This document shows, piece by piece, positions 18,201 through 26,271 of a DNA stretch of 64,000 nucleotides. The stretch comes from Pararhizobium capsulatum DSM 1112. Its GTDB lineage: Bacteria > Pseudomonadota > Alphaproteobacteria > Rhizobiales > Rhizobiaceae. The notes beneath the pieces were generated by a model. The model did not search any database. It was not told the origin of the DNA and saw nothing but the letters and a program-made list of their open reading frames with translations. Positions within the stretch are counted from its first letter, which is position 1, and the number at the start of each line of letters is the position of its first letter. The stretch lies in the NCBI RefSeq assembly GCF_030814475.1, contig NZ_JAUSVF010000001.1, forward strand, positions 2,796,001 through 2,860,000, read 5' to 3'. A program made the position numbers and the translations under genes.

Positions 18201-18968
18201 ATGGCTGATCATCCGGAAGACGAGAACCACCAGGAGGAGCGGTCGATCGAGAAAAATCGCCCCACCCTCGACAATCTGCCGCCTGAGGTTCGCGCATACA
18301 TCATGGAGCAGGCCATGAACGTGGAACCAAACCGTTATGCTCAAGCGGACGCCGTCCATACAGTGCACGCCTTGAGTCAAACCACCCGAAATTATCGGGC
18401 GGCTCTGGTGGACAACCCGTCAACGCTTGGGGCAAAGTTTGTGCAGTTTGCCCACAATACCGCTGCGATACGGTCGGGTGGTGCAATCGACGCTGTTGGT
18501 GGCCCAGGGAAAGAGCGAGAGGCCGATAACGTCATTGCTCGATACGGTCCGTTGCCCCACGCATCTGCCGAACACGTGCGAAAAACGGGAGCTACACGTG
18601 ACGTGTTTGAACATGGAGCCAGTGCTCCAGATGGTCTCACACGTCACGGGGTTACGAATCCGGAAGACGCTGCCGCTCTGCGACGGTCAGCAGCCACACG
18701 CGACGTGCAAGACCATGATGCCAGTGCTCCAGATGCCATCAGGCGTCACGAAGTTGTGAATCCGGAAGATGCTGACCACGTGCGAAACGTAGGAATGATA
18801 CGCGATGTACTTACACGCGGAGGTAGTGCGTCAGACGCCATTGCGCTTCACGAAGTTGAGAGCCCGGAAGCTCAAGCGAGGGCTCGCGCCATTGAAGTCC
18901 GTCGCTCGCCAAAAGCCAGGGAGGATAGAGGGTTCGATGAACATCCCCGTGGAGGGCTTGAGCGGTAA
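18201..18968 (+). CDS. F-box-like N-terminus plus 34-residue tandem repeats, unknown function
   Basis: A 255-residue hydrophilic protein from ATG 18201. Residues 23-70 (LDNLPPEVRAYIMEQAMN ... VHALSQTTRNYRAALV) match the pattern of an F-box: LPPE start, a middle helix, and an LSxTxRxYR end. Residues 114-231 contain one half and three full repeats of exactly 34 residues: xxRDVxxxxxSAxDxxxxHxVxxPEDAxxxR, starting at 130, 164 and 198. A basic tail (RRSPKAREDRGF) ends HPRGGLER. There is no signal peptide or membrane segment. An F-box plus repeats is a eukaryote-like design seen in secreted host-targeted proteins such as Agrobacterium VirF, so an effector role is possible but unproven. Codon use and A+T content differ from neighbours, which suggests transfer. 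Confidence 0.7.
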   Translation: MADHPEDENHQEERSIEKNRPTLDNLPPEVRAYIMEQAMNVEPNRYAQADAVHTVHALSQTTRNYRAALVDNPSTLGAKFVQFAHNTAAIRSGGAIDAVGGPGKEREADNVIARYGPLPHASAEHVRKTGATRDVFEHGASAPDGLTRHGVTNPEDAAALRRSAATRDVQDHDASAPDAIRRHEVVNPEDADHVRNVGMIRDVLTRGGSASDAIALHEVESPEAQARARAIEVRRSPKAREDRGFDEHPRGGLER

Positions 18969-19088
18969 CGGTTTCCAGAGATCGGCCAAGGTGTCCCGGC
19001 CCTTCGGACATGCCTGAACCTTTGGCCAGGCCGGCTCCCCGCCCGACGTGAATTGAACAAGTTTCGTTTAGCAAAGGACGTGAGACTG

Positions 19089-19617
19089 ATGGCTGATCAT
19101 CCGGAGAACCAGAATCGACAGAAGCCGTCGATCGAGAAAAATCCCACCACCCTTGACAATCTGCCGCCTGAAGTTCGCATGAACATCATGCAGCAGGCCA
19201 TGAACGTGGGACCAACCCGTTACGCTCAAGCGGAGGCCGTCCATACAGTGAACGCCTTGAGTCAAACCACCCGGAATTATCGGTCTACTCTGGTGGACAA
19301 CCCGTCAACGCTCGGGGCGGATGCGGGCGGGGCGAGCACGGCAGGCGGTTGGTGGCCAAGGGGAAGAGCGAAAGGCCGATAACGTCATTGGGCGATACGG
19401 TCCGTTCCCCCATGAAACGGCTCAAGACTTGCGAAGAACAGGAGCCTCACGCGACGTGTTTAACGATGGAGAAAGTGCTTCAGATGCCATTGCGCATCAC
19501 GGGGTTACGGATCCAGGATATCAAGAGAGGGTTCACCGCATGGAAGCCCTTCGCGAGGGAAAAGCCACTACGAGCAGAGGGCTCGATGACCATCCCCGTG
19601 GAGGGCGTGAGCGGTAA
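19089..19617 (+). pseudogene. Frameshifted duplicate of the F-box-like repeat gene
   Basis: ATG 19089 starts a frame with the same F-box-like region (LDNLPPEVRMNIMQQAMN ... LSQTTRNYRSTLVDNPSTLG) that stops at 19382 after 97 codons. The rest of the duplicate continues in another frame to 19617: KADNVIGRYGPFPHETAQDL, GASRDVFNDGESASDAIAHH and the tail HPRGGRER. Compared with the upstream copy, 32 nt have been lost after the STLG codons, which shifts the frame, and only one 34-residue repeat remains. The short F-box-like product could still be made. Confidence 0.75.
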
Positions 19618-19706
19618 CGGTTTCCAAAGATCGCCCAAGGTGTCCCGGCCCTTCGGACATGCCTGAACCTTTGGCCAGACCGGCTCCCGCCTCGCCTGCC
19701 CCAACC

Positions 19707-20060
19707 TCACCCCTTGAACACGAAAGCCGCGCCACCGGCGATCAGGCAGAAGCCGATTGCATGGTTCCAGGTCAGCGATTCCTTCAGCCAGAACACCGAG
19801 AAGGCGGCGAAGACGACAAGCGTGATGACTTCCTGCATGGTCTTCAGCTGTGCTGCCGAATAGACCGTGTGGCCAATGCGGTTGGCCGGCACCGCCAGGC
19901 AATATTCGAAGAAGGCAATGCCCCAGCTGGCCACGATCGCCATATAAAGCGGCGAGGACGTGTATTTCAGATGGCCGTACCACGCGAATGTCATGAAGAC
20001 GTTGGAAAGCAGCAGCAGCACGATCGGCCAGACGGCGGCAGGATTGATGGAAAACGGCAT
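19707..20060 (-). CDS. DMT-type small membrane protein (DUF486)
   Basis: A 117-residue protein with four hydrophobic helices. It matches the DUF486 family (VLLLLSNVFMTFAWYGHLKY ... LKTMQEVITLVVFAAFSVFWLKESLTW), a relative of small multidrug-resistance/DMT transporters. Substrate and physiological role are unknown. It is monocistronic, between the duplicated repeat genes and divergent uvrB. Confidence 0.88.
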   Translation of the reverse strand: MPFSINPAAVWPIVLLLLSNVFMTFAWYGHLKYTSSPLYMAIVASWGIAFFEYCLAVPANRIGHTVYSAAQLKTMQEVITLVVFAAFSVFWLKESLTWNHAIGFCLIAGGAAFVFKG

Positions 20061-20340
20061 GGCGAATCCTTTTAAGGCGATGGATTACCAGCCGGGTTAA
20101 ATCGACCCTCCGATATGTCAAGCGGAAGCCTCCTTCGGCAACGCATAACACGTCCATGAGGCCGCCCAGCAGCGCAGCCGCCGGAGGGCGACAAGCGCGC
20201 GGCCACCTCCGGCATGATCTCTGCCTCGACCAACGCCTTCGTCCCCATCAGCCGATGCCAACACGGCGGGAGGGTGAACTGTTGCCTTTTTGTACTCATT
20301 CCCCCTTTTCTTCCGGCCGGACTCTCTCCATATTCCCCGG

Positions 20341-23300
20341 ATGTCAAAAGCGCCGAAAAAACCCGTCCGTCCCGCCACCGGTTTCGAAGAAGCCCCACAG
20401 GCCGAATTCAAGGGGGCGCCGCTCTCCTCCAACGTCGCCGATTGGGCCGAAGAGCTGCAGCGCATGGCGGAAGCCGAGGGCATCGAGACCCGCCATGACG
20501 TCGCCTCGCGCGCCGGCAAGCACCGCAAGAAGGTCGAGAACGAAGCGCGGAAACACGCCGAGAAAACCTCGACCCAGAAGACATCACGCGGCGTCTCCAT
20601 CGGCGCCTCCTCCGATCCGAAGACCCGCGCCGCCGCAGGCCTCAATCCGGTCTCCGGCCTCGATATTTCGCTGGAAGATGCCGACAAGCTGGACGCCGGT
20701 TCCGGTGTGACCGCCACCGTCGAGGCGCTGTCGGCGCTGATCGAGAGCGGCAATCCCCTCTTCAAGGACGGCCAGCTCTGGACGCCGCACCGCCCTGCCC
20801 GGCCGGCCAAATCCGAAGGCGGTCTCTCGATCGTCATGAAATCCGACTTCGAGCCCGCCGGCGACCAGCCCACCGCCATCAAGGATCTCGTCGAAGGCCT
20901 CTCCAACGGTGACCGCTCCCAGGTCCTGCTCGGCGTCACCGGTTCCGGCAAGACCTTTACGATGGCCAAGGTGATCGAGGCCACCCAGCGCCCCGCCGTC
21001 ATCCTCGCGCCCAACAAGACGCTGGCCGCGCAGCTCTATTCCGAGTTCAAGAACTTCTTCCCCAACAACGCGGTGGAATATTTCGTCTCCTACTACGACT
21101 ATTACCAGCCGGAAGCCTACGTGCCGCGCTCGGATACCTTCATCGAAAAGGAATCGTCGATCAACGAGCAGATCGACCGCATGCGCCACTCCGCCACCCG
21201 CTCGCTGCTGGAGCGTGACGACGTCATCATCGTCGCCTCCGTCTCCTGCATCTACGGTATCGGCTCGGTCGAGACCTACACGGCCATGACCTTCCAGATG
21301 GAAGTCGGTGACCGGCTCGACCAGCGGCAATTGCTCGCCGATCTCGTGGCCCAGCAATACAAGCGCCGCGACATGGACTTTCAACGCGGCTCTTTTCGCG
21401 TCCGCGGCGACACCATCGAAATCTTCCCCGCCCACCTTGAAGATGCCGCCTGGCGCATCAGCATGTTCGGCGACGAAATCGACAGCATCACCGAGTTCGA
21501 CCCGCTGACGGGCCAGAAGACCGGCGACCTCAAATCGGTCAAGATCTACGCCAACTCCCACTACGTCACCCCCCGCCCAACCCTGAACGGCGCCATCAAG
21601 TCGATCAAGGAAGAGCTGAAACTGCGCCTCGCCGAGCTCGAAAAGGGCGGCCGCCTCTTGGAAGCCCAGCGGCTGGAGCAGCGCACCCGCTACGATATCG
21701 AGATGCTGGAGGCCACCGGCTCCTGCGCCGGCATCGAGAACTATTCGCGCTACCTCACTGGACGCCGCCCCGGCGAGCCGCCGCCGACCCTGTTCGAATA
21801 TATCCCCGATAACGCCCTCTTGTTCATCGACGAAAGCCACGTCTCCGTCAGCCAGATCGGCGGCATGTACCGGGGCGACTTCAGGCGAAAAGCGACGCTG
21901 GCGGAATACGGCTTCCGCCTGCCCTCCTGCATGGACAACCGCCCGCTGCGTTTCGAGGAATGGGACGCCATGCGCCCGGACACCATCGCCGTCTCGGCGA
22001 CCCCGGCGGCGTGGGAAATGGAACAGGCCGGCGGCGTCTTTGCCGAACAGGTCATCCGCCCCACAGGCCTCATCGATCCCCCGGTCGAGGTCCGCCCGGC
22101 AAAATCCCAGGTCGACGACGTGCTCGGCGAAATCCGCGAGACCGCGCAGGCCGGCTACCGCACCCTCGTCACCGTGCTCACCAAGCGCATGGCCGAGGAC
22201 CTGACGGAATACCTGCACGAACAGGGCGTCCGCGTCCGCTACATGCACTCCGACATCGACACGCTGGAGCGCATCGAGATCATCCGCGATTTGCGCCTCG
22301 GCGCCTTCGACGTCCTCGTCGGCATCAACCTTTTGCGCGAAGGCCTCGACATCCCCGAATGTGGCTTCGTCGCCATCCTCGATGCCGACAAGGAAGGCTT
22401 TTTGCGCTCGGAAACGTCGCTCGTACAGACCATCGGCCGTGCGGCGCGAAACGTCGATGGCAAGGTCATCCTCTATGCCGACCAGATCACCGGCTCGATG
22501 CAGCGCGCCATGGAGGAAACCTCCCGCCGCCGCGAAAAGCAGGTGGCCTACAACGAAGCCAACGGCATCACCCCGGAATCGGTAAAGGCAAAGATTTCCG
22601 ACATCCTGGATTCGGTCTACGAGCGGGATCATGTCCGCGCCGATATCGGCATCAAGGGCGTCAAGGGCGGGGTCAACGAGTTGGTGGGCGGCAACATGCA
22701 GGCCCATCTCGATGCGCTGGAAAAGCAGATGCGCAACGCCGCCGCCGACCTCGACTTCGAAACCGCCGCCCGCATCCGCGACGAAATCAAGCGCCTCAAG
22801 GCCGCCGAACTCGCCGTCATGGACGATCCGATGGCCCGCGAAGAAGCTCGCGCCATGGAAGGCTCGTCCAAAAAGAAAAAAGGCACGGCATCCTCGGCCC
22901 CAATCTCCCCCCCTGCGGGGGAGATGTCGGCAGAGCCGACAGAGGGGGGTGGTTCCCCACGCTCCGAATCAACCTCCTACTTCGCCAAACCCTCACTCGA
23001 CGACATGGGCCCAGGCACCGACACCGCCCGCCCGCTGTTCCGCAAACCCCACCTCGACGAAATGGGCCGCGACGTTGCCGAACCCGTGAAGAAGGGCCTG
23101 TTCCGCAAGAACGACCTCGACGAAATGACCGTCGGCCGCACCGAAAAGCCGGTCAAGGGCCATCTGCCCGAAAAGCCGGCCTCCGCCAAAGCCACCAAAC
23201 GCGTCTCGCCTTTGCTGGAAGGCCAGCCCGAACCCGCCGACCCCTCCTCCTCTCCGTCATCCCCGTCCTCGGGCCTGCCCCGAGGATCTGCCGAAGACGC

Positions 23301-23406
23301 CCGCCCGCTCGTGCGCGGCAAGGTCGGTGCGGGAAGTTATGAGGATGCCGGGGATGCCAAGCGGCAGAAGAGGACAAAGGGGAAAACGGGGCGGCCGGGG
23401 CGGTAA
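20341..23406 (+). CDS. uvrB: Excinuclease ABC subunit B, with extended tail
   Basis: A 1021-residue DNA damage recognition helicase of nucleotide excision repair that works with UvrA and UvrC. About 155 residues precede the core, which has [12 protein letters not shown] (Walker A), the beta-hairpin region [20 protein letters not shown] (DEAD-type box) and the motif VI region QTIGRAARN. The UvrC-binding UVR domain is [21 protein letters not shown]. coli UvrB has 673 residues; the ~240-residue tail after the UVR domain has repeated [19 protein letters not shown] motifs and two palindromic intergenic-type repeats read in frame (22902-22950 and 23254-23296). ATG 20341 begins MSKAPKKP. Confidence 0.95.
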   Translation: MSKAPKKPVRPATGFEEAPQAEFKGAPLSSNVADWAEELQRMAEAEGIETRHDVASRAGKHRKKVENEARKHAEKTSTQKTSRGVSIGASSDPKTRAAAGLNPVSGLDISLEDADKLDAGSGVTATVEALSALIESGNPLFKDGQLWTPHRPARPAKSEGGLSIVMKSDFEPAGDQPTAIKDLVEGLSNGDRSQVLLGVTGSGKTFTMAKVIEATQRPAVILAPNKTLAAQLYSEFKNFFPNNAVEYFVSYYDYYQPEAYVPRSDTFIEKESSINEQIDRMRHSATRSLLERDDVIIVASVSCIYGIGSVETYTAMTFQMEVGDRLDQRQLLADLVAQQYKRRDMDFQRGSFRVRGDTIEIFPAHLEDAAWRISMFGDEIDSITEFDPLTGQKTGDLKSVKIYANSHYVTPRPTLNGAIKSIKEELKLRLAELEKGGRLLEAQRLEQRTRYDIEMLEATGSCAGIENYSRYLTGRRPGEPPPTLFEYIPDNALLFIDESHVSVSQIGGMYRGDFRRKATLAEYGFRLPSCMDNRPLRFEEWDAMRPDTIAVSATPAAWEMEQAGGVFAEQVIRPTGLIDPPVEVRPAKSQVDDVLGEIRETAQAGYRTLVTVLTKRMAEDLTEYLHEQGVRVRYMHSDIDTLERIEIIRDLRLGAFDVLVGINLLREGLDIPECGFVAILDADKEGFLRSETSLVQTIGRAARNVDGKVILYADQITGSMQRAMEETSRRREKQVAYNEANGITPESVKAKISDILDSVYERDHVRADIGIKGVKGGVNELVGGNMQAHLDALEKQMRNAAADLDFETAARIRDEIKRLKAAELAVMDDPMAREEARAMEGSSKKKKGTASSAPISPPAGEMSAEPTEGGGSPRSESTSYFAKPSLDDMGPGTDTARPLFRKPHLDEMGRDVAEPVKKGLFRKNDLDEMTVGRTEKPVKGHLPEKPASAKATKRVSPLLEGQPEPADPSSSPSSPSSGLPRGSAEDARPLVRGKVGAGSYEDAGDAKRQKRTKGKTGRPGR
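22902..22950. repeat. Family B palindromic repeat inside uvrB
   Basis: ATCTCCCCCCC-TGC-GGGGGAGAT followed by TGTCGGC-AGA-GCCGACA and GAGGGGGG. The same unit is intergenic at 51531-51579. Here it is translated in frame as [18 protein letters not shown] within the uvrB tail. Confidence 0.85.
23254..23296. repeat. Family C palindromic repeat inside uvrB
   Basis: CCGTCATCCCC followed by the hairpin TCCTCGGG-CCTG-CCCCGAGGA, and CCGAAG. It is related to the palindromes at 46182-46272 and read in frame as part of a Ser/Pro-rich stretch of the uvrB tail. Confidence 0.65.
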
Positions 23407-23497
23407 GAAAATAGCCAGCCTGCGACCGACTAAGAATCGGCGCCGGAATTAGGCGACGGCAAACAAATATTCCTTCGGAGGATTGTTACTGAGCCCC

Positions 23498-23746
23498 TCA
23501 CCGACACCCCACCCAATTGTCCTCCTCGATAAACGGCCCTTCGTTACAAATATCGCGGCTCTCCAGAATATCCTGATATACATCCCGTGCCGCGCAACCG
23601 GCGAGTGTTCGAGCATCGGAGGGGTAACCGCGGCACTCGTCCCCGGCCTCCATTGCCAGCCTCTTCAATTCCTCCGTTGGAGTGGTGACACCGGCCATTT
23701 CGTCTGCGGAAAGGGTGGCGGCGAGAAAGATGAGGGCAGCGAGCAT
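23498..23746 (-). CDS. Small exported four-cysteine protein, unknown function
   Basis: An 82-residue protein from ATG 23746, which follows AACAGGGAATATCC; codons upstream in the same frame do not look coding. A short signal peptide (MLAALIFLAATLSADEMAG) precedes a small domain with four cysteines (DECRGYP, LAGCAARDVY, DICNEG and the final WVGCR), compatible with two disulphides in the periplasm. I do not recognise the family. Confidence 0.65.
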   Translation of the reverse strand: MLAALIFLAATLSADEMAGVTTPTEELKRLAMEAGDECRGYPSDARTLAGCAARDVYQDILESRDICNEGPFIEEDNWVGCR

Positions 23747-23898
23747 GGATATTCCCTGTTGAGCATGGCGCACGACCTTGCGAACGAAGACTGACGCATG
23801 GCTCCTGCAACGGCAAGCGCTCGGCCGTCGATACGCCCTAAAATGAGCGATCGAGATCGCCACCCGCCACATAGTCATGCCAGCCCCGCTCGGTTAGA

Positions 23899-23997
23899 GT
23901 TTGTCAGAGAAAAGTGGGAACCGGTTTTCCCGAAAAGACAAACGGAAACAAAAGAATCTGGAGGATGTCTGGTTCAATCTGAACCAGACATCCTCTA
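23899..23997. repeat. Composite palindromic repeat, family E
   Basis: An outer stem GTTTGTC/GACAAAC (23899-23905 and 23937-23943) encloses GGGAA-CCGGT-TTTCCC. It is followed by a perfect 16-bp hairpin GAGGATGTCTGGTTCA/TGAACCAGACATCCTC (23961-23995) with a 3 nt loop. It is intergenic, between the four-cysteine protein and the DUF3828 gene, and could also terminate or shield transcripts. Confidence 0.7.
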
Positions 23998-24031
23998 GGC
24001 TCGCCCCACCCGAAACCCGCCGAGTTCAGCC

Positions 24032-24493
24032 ATGCGCCTCACCCTCCTCGTCCTCCTCACCTCGCTCATCGCCACCCCAAGCCTCGCCGCCGGCCCCTAC
24101 AAGACACCGCAGGCCCTGCTGCAGGCGCTCTACAGCGGCGAAGATCTGGATGAGGACCCCAATGCCGCCACGACCTACACGAACTTTTTCTCCGATGCCC
24201 TGAACCAGCGATTCGAGAACGACTGGAACAACACGCCGGACGGCGAGGTCGGCGCCATCGATTTCGATCCGGTCATCGCCGGACAGGATGGCGAGGCGAC
24301 AGATGTCGAAGTCGGCCAGCCTGTTATAATCGACAGGACGGCTGAGGTCGAAGTGACCTTCACCAATTTCGAGCCGGTGACGCTTTATTACACGCTGGTT
24401 TACGAGCATGGCGGCTGGAAGGTCGATGATATCGCCAACCAGCAGGGCGAATATCCGTGGAGCCTTGTCGCGCTGTTTGAAGCGGCACGCTAA
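24032..24493 (+). CDS. DUF3828 domain secreted protein
   Basis: A 153-residue protein with a signal peptide (MRLTLLVLLTSLIATPSLAA) followed by a DUF3828/NTF2-like domain: TPQALLQALYSGEDLDED, DFDPVIAGQDGEATDVEVGQ, and the end EHGGWKVDDIANQQGEYPWS. The family is periplasmic and of unknown function; the fold suggests small-molecule or peptide binding. It is isolated between repeat elements. Confidence 0.82.
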   Translation: MRLTLLVLLTSLIATPSLAAGPYKTPQALLQALYSGEDLDEDPNAATTYTNFFSDALNQRFENDWNNTPDGEVGAIDFDPVIAGQDGEATDVEVGQPVIIDRTAEVEVTFTNFEPVTLYYTLVYEHGGWKVDDIANQQGEYPWSLVALFEAAR

Positions 24494-24565
24494 GGGCGGC
24501 AACGGGCCTCGGTTGTCATGCTAGCTTGAAGTACACGGCCGGCAGCGAATGTCGCCGCAGCTTCC

Positions 24566-24690
24566 CTCTTCTCCCCAACGGGGAGAAGATGCCCGAAGGG
24601 CAGATGAGGGGGCTTCGCCTCAAATTCTGCTGAGCCAGCCGCCCCCCATCCGGCGCTGCGCGCTACCTTCTCCCCGTTGGGGAGAAGAGG
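24566..24690. repeat. Family A palindromic repeats, one full and one inverted half copy
   Basis: The full unit is 24566-24612 (CTTCTCCCC-AA-CGGGGAGAAG, then GCCC-GAA-GGGC, then AGATGAGGGGG). A half copy in the opposite sense, CCTTCTCCCC-GTT-GGGGAGAAG, is at 24666-24690. The stretch between them is low-complexity. Confidence 0.8.
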
Positions 24691-25150
24691 GAGAATGCCA
24701 TTCTCCCTGGTCCTTGACGGAAGCCCCCCAAAGCCCCATCAAAAAGTCATCCCCCAAAATCCCCGCCCAGATCCCCTGCCCCATACTGGCCTCGTTCCGC
24801 CAGAGGATAGGCCACCAGGCGTGGGGGCGAGGCGGGACCGGCGCCGGGTGGTTGGGATGGACGCAAACCCTTCCCTTCGGGGTCCGCAGAAAATGTTCCC
24901 CTTCCGGAGACGGCGGGGCCGGTGTCGAGCCGGTTCCGGTTCTCGCTCCGGGCGTGCCTGTGCGGCACACAACGCCCTTCTTCAGGGAAGGGAAGCAGAG
25001 GGAACCAGGTTGCAGGCATAAACCGCTGAACGGGGCGCTGGCGAGAGCCACACTACCAAACACATCAGAGGCTCTTTCCAGTGCCCCGTCCGAATTACAA
25101 GCCACCCCCCGCACCCGGCGGGATCGGAAACGCATGTCAGGAACACCGTC
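24691..25150. other. Stretch with no supported gene; strong hairpin at 25030-25089
   Basis: About 460 nt without a gene I can support. Long open frames exist on both strands, but their products are Pro/Gly/Arg-rich without family features. The notable structure is a hairpin: ACGGGGCGCTGGCGAGAGCC (25030-25049) against GGCTCTTTCCAGTGCCCCGT (25070-25089), with 17 exact and two wobble pairs out of 20 and a 20 nt loop. It could be a decayed element or an unrecognised RNA. Confidence 0.5.
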
Positions 25151-25595
25151 ATGGCCGAGGATTTCAGCCGCATTCCACATCAACTCGATAGCGTCATTCA
25201 ACGGCGCACGGCCGAGATGCTGGCTCTGCCCCTTCTCGTCTGCGCCCGCCGCGAATGCCGGCAAAGGCGAAAATGCCTCTATATCTCTCGCAAAGGATGC
25301 CCCCTGGTGCCTGCATCTGCTCGACAAGGAACAGTTGGCGCTCTACGCCACCCTGCGCGATCTTGTCCGTCAATGGGCGCTTTGGCTCTGCCCGGGCTGC
25401 TTCCCGCGCCATGGAGCGGAAACGGCGGGTTTGAGCCCGCTCGCCCAGGCAGCCGTAGAAATCATCGCGGCAAGCCTGCCGCGTACACATGGGCTTTATC
25501 GCGAGGCCCGCCTGTGGCGACGGGCCCTGTATAGTTGCGGGACGTCCAAAACCGGTACGAAGACCCATATGAAACAGCAAGCCCCTGAAAACTAA
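25151..25595 (+). pseudogene. Frameshifted small rhizobial hypothetical protein gene
   Basis: ATG 25151 opens a frame with a plausible start (MAEDFSRIPHQLDSVIQRR ... LLVCARRECRQRRKCLYIS). The next part of what looks like the same protein continues in another frame (APWCLHLLDKEQLALYATLR ... LSPLAQAAVEIIAASLPR) to a stop at 25595. One indel near 25270-25300 would join them into about 147 residues with a Cys-rich centre. I recognise the C-x-x-x-C ... CLxxLD layout as a small rhizobial hypothetical family, but assign no function. A sequencing error is possible. Confidence 0.5.
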
Positions 25596-25885
25596 AGGGT
25601 TATGACAGATGCAACGTCTATTTTCTGGATTTGGTCTCTTGCCTTTTGAAAAGAAAACTGCCAACTATTTGACCGTTCGGGCGTTTTCAATCCCGGAGAC
25701 TGGACTGGCTGTATGGTCCCGGCGCAATCCGGGCGTGTCGTTTGAAGACGGCGCTGTAGACGTTCTTTCCCCGTTATCGTGACTTCTCGACTGGCTTTCC
25801 TTTCGCTCCGGCAATCGGAAAGAAAAAATGTCTCCACCCTCCGAGGGGTGAGGACAATCGTTTTAGGGAAAAAAGGACTTCTCCC
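25596..25885 (+). promoter_or_regulatory. Probable promoter and structured 5' leader of the cold-shock gene
   Basis: A 290 nt gene-free stretch upstream of the cold-shock gene. It contains CTTTCC ... GGAAAG (about 25794-25821) and CACCC-TCCGA-GGGGTG (about 25836-25851) hairpins, then AAAAAAGGACTTCTCCC before the ATG. Long structured leaders are typical of cold-inducible csp mRNAs. The promoter itself is not certain. Confidence 0.45.
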
Positions 25886-26095
25886 ATGGCCACCAAGGGC
25901 ATCGTAAAATTCTTCAACCAGGACAAGGGTTTTGGTTTCATCACGCCGGACGGCGGCGCCAAGGACGTTTTCGTCCACATCTCCGCTGTTCAGGCCGCTG
26001 GCCTGCAGACCCTGAAGGACGGCCAGCAGGTCACCTTCGACACCGAGCCGGATCGCATGGGCAAGGGCCCGAAGGCCGTCAACATCCAGGCCTAA
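25886..26095 (+). CDS. Cold-shock protein (CspA family)
   Basis: A 69-residue single cold-shock domain with both RNA-binding motifs (KGFGFITP and VFVHIS) intact. It acts as an RNA chaperone in the cytoplasm, melting secondary structure. The length and the start [10 protein letters not shown] match alphaproteobacterial CspA proteins. It is monocistronic with a long leader and a strong terminator at 26222; a palindromic repeat begins at its stop codon. Confidence 0.95.
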   Translation: MATKGIVKFFNQDKGFGFITPDGGAKDVFVHISAVQAAGLQTLKDGQQVTFDTEPDRMGKGPKAVNIQA

Positions 26096-26143
26096 AGCAT
26101 GTCGCGCAAAAGTGCGCAGCGGTTTTGCGACAACGACATGCGT
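26094..26143. repeat. Dispersed palindromic repeat, family D
   Basis: AAAGCATGTCGCGCAAAAGT ... CGGTTTTGCGACAACGACATGC: GCATGTCG at one end is inverted as CGACATGC at the other, and GCAAAA pairs with TTTTGC. A near-identical copy in the opposite orientation is at 57594-57644. It overlaps the last bases of the cold-shock gene's stop codon. Confidence 0.85.
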
Positions 26144-26221
26144 AGAAACAGACACTTAAAGCACCAGGAGCGAATATGAAAGATCGCGACGCGCTTTAAG
26201 CCTGATTTGACATCGGATACG

Positions 26222-26247
26222 AAAACGGCGCCTTCGGGCGCCGTTTT
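26222..26247. terminator. Bidirectional terminator
   Basis: AAAACGGCGCC-TTCG-GGCGCCGTTTTT: an 11-bp stem with a TTCG tetraloop, A-rich on the left and T-rich on the right, so it can end the cold-shock transcript and the convergent dusA transcript. Confidence 0.9.
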
Positions 26248-26271
26248 TGCGTTAAACTGTTGGTCGGCTTT

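Larger units (their letters stand above)
18157..19696. repeat. Tandem gene duplication (two units)
   Basis: Unit 1 is about 18157-19040 and unit 2 about 19041-19696. Both begin with a near-identical leader (GTGAATTGA ... TAGCAAAGGACGTGAGACTG just before the ATG) and end with a near-identical tail (GGTAACGGTTTCCA ... TGTCCCGGCCCTTCGGACAT). Unit 2 is shorter because it lacks two of the 102-bp internal repeats and has a further internal deletion that breaks the frame. Confidence 0.85.

Noticed and set aside
18588..18900. TAL-effector-like repeats
   Set aside because: The 34-residue period matches TAL effectors by length only; the consensus, with RDV and NPEDA, has no similarity to TAL repeats and no variable di-residue is seen.
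20584..22707. A 707-codon open frame on the minus strand opposite uvrB
   Set aside because: It is the mirror of a highly conserved GC-rich gene, has no family features, and lacks a ribosome site. Similar long antisense frames lie opposite the chemoreceptor (15121-16662), the histidine kinase (2765-4177) and the mannosidase (49513-50712).
24620..25327. A 235-codon minus-strand frame in the repeat-rich region
   Set aside because: It reads through palindromic repeats and gives Pro/Gly/Arg-rich protein without domain features; no ribosome site. Kept as unexplained non-coding sequence instead.
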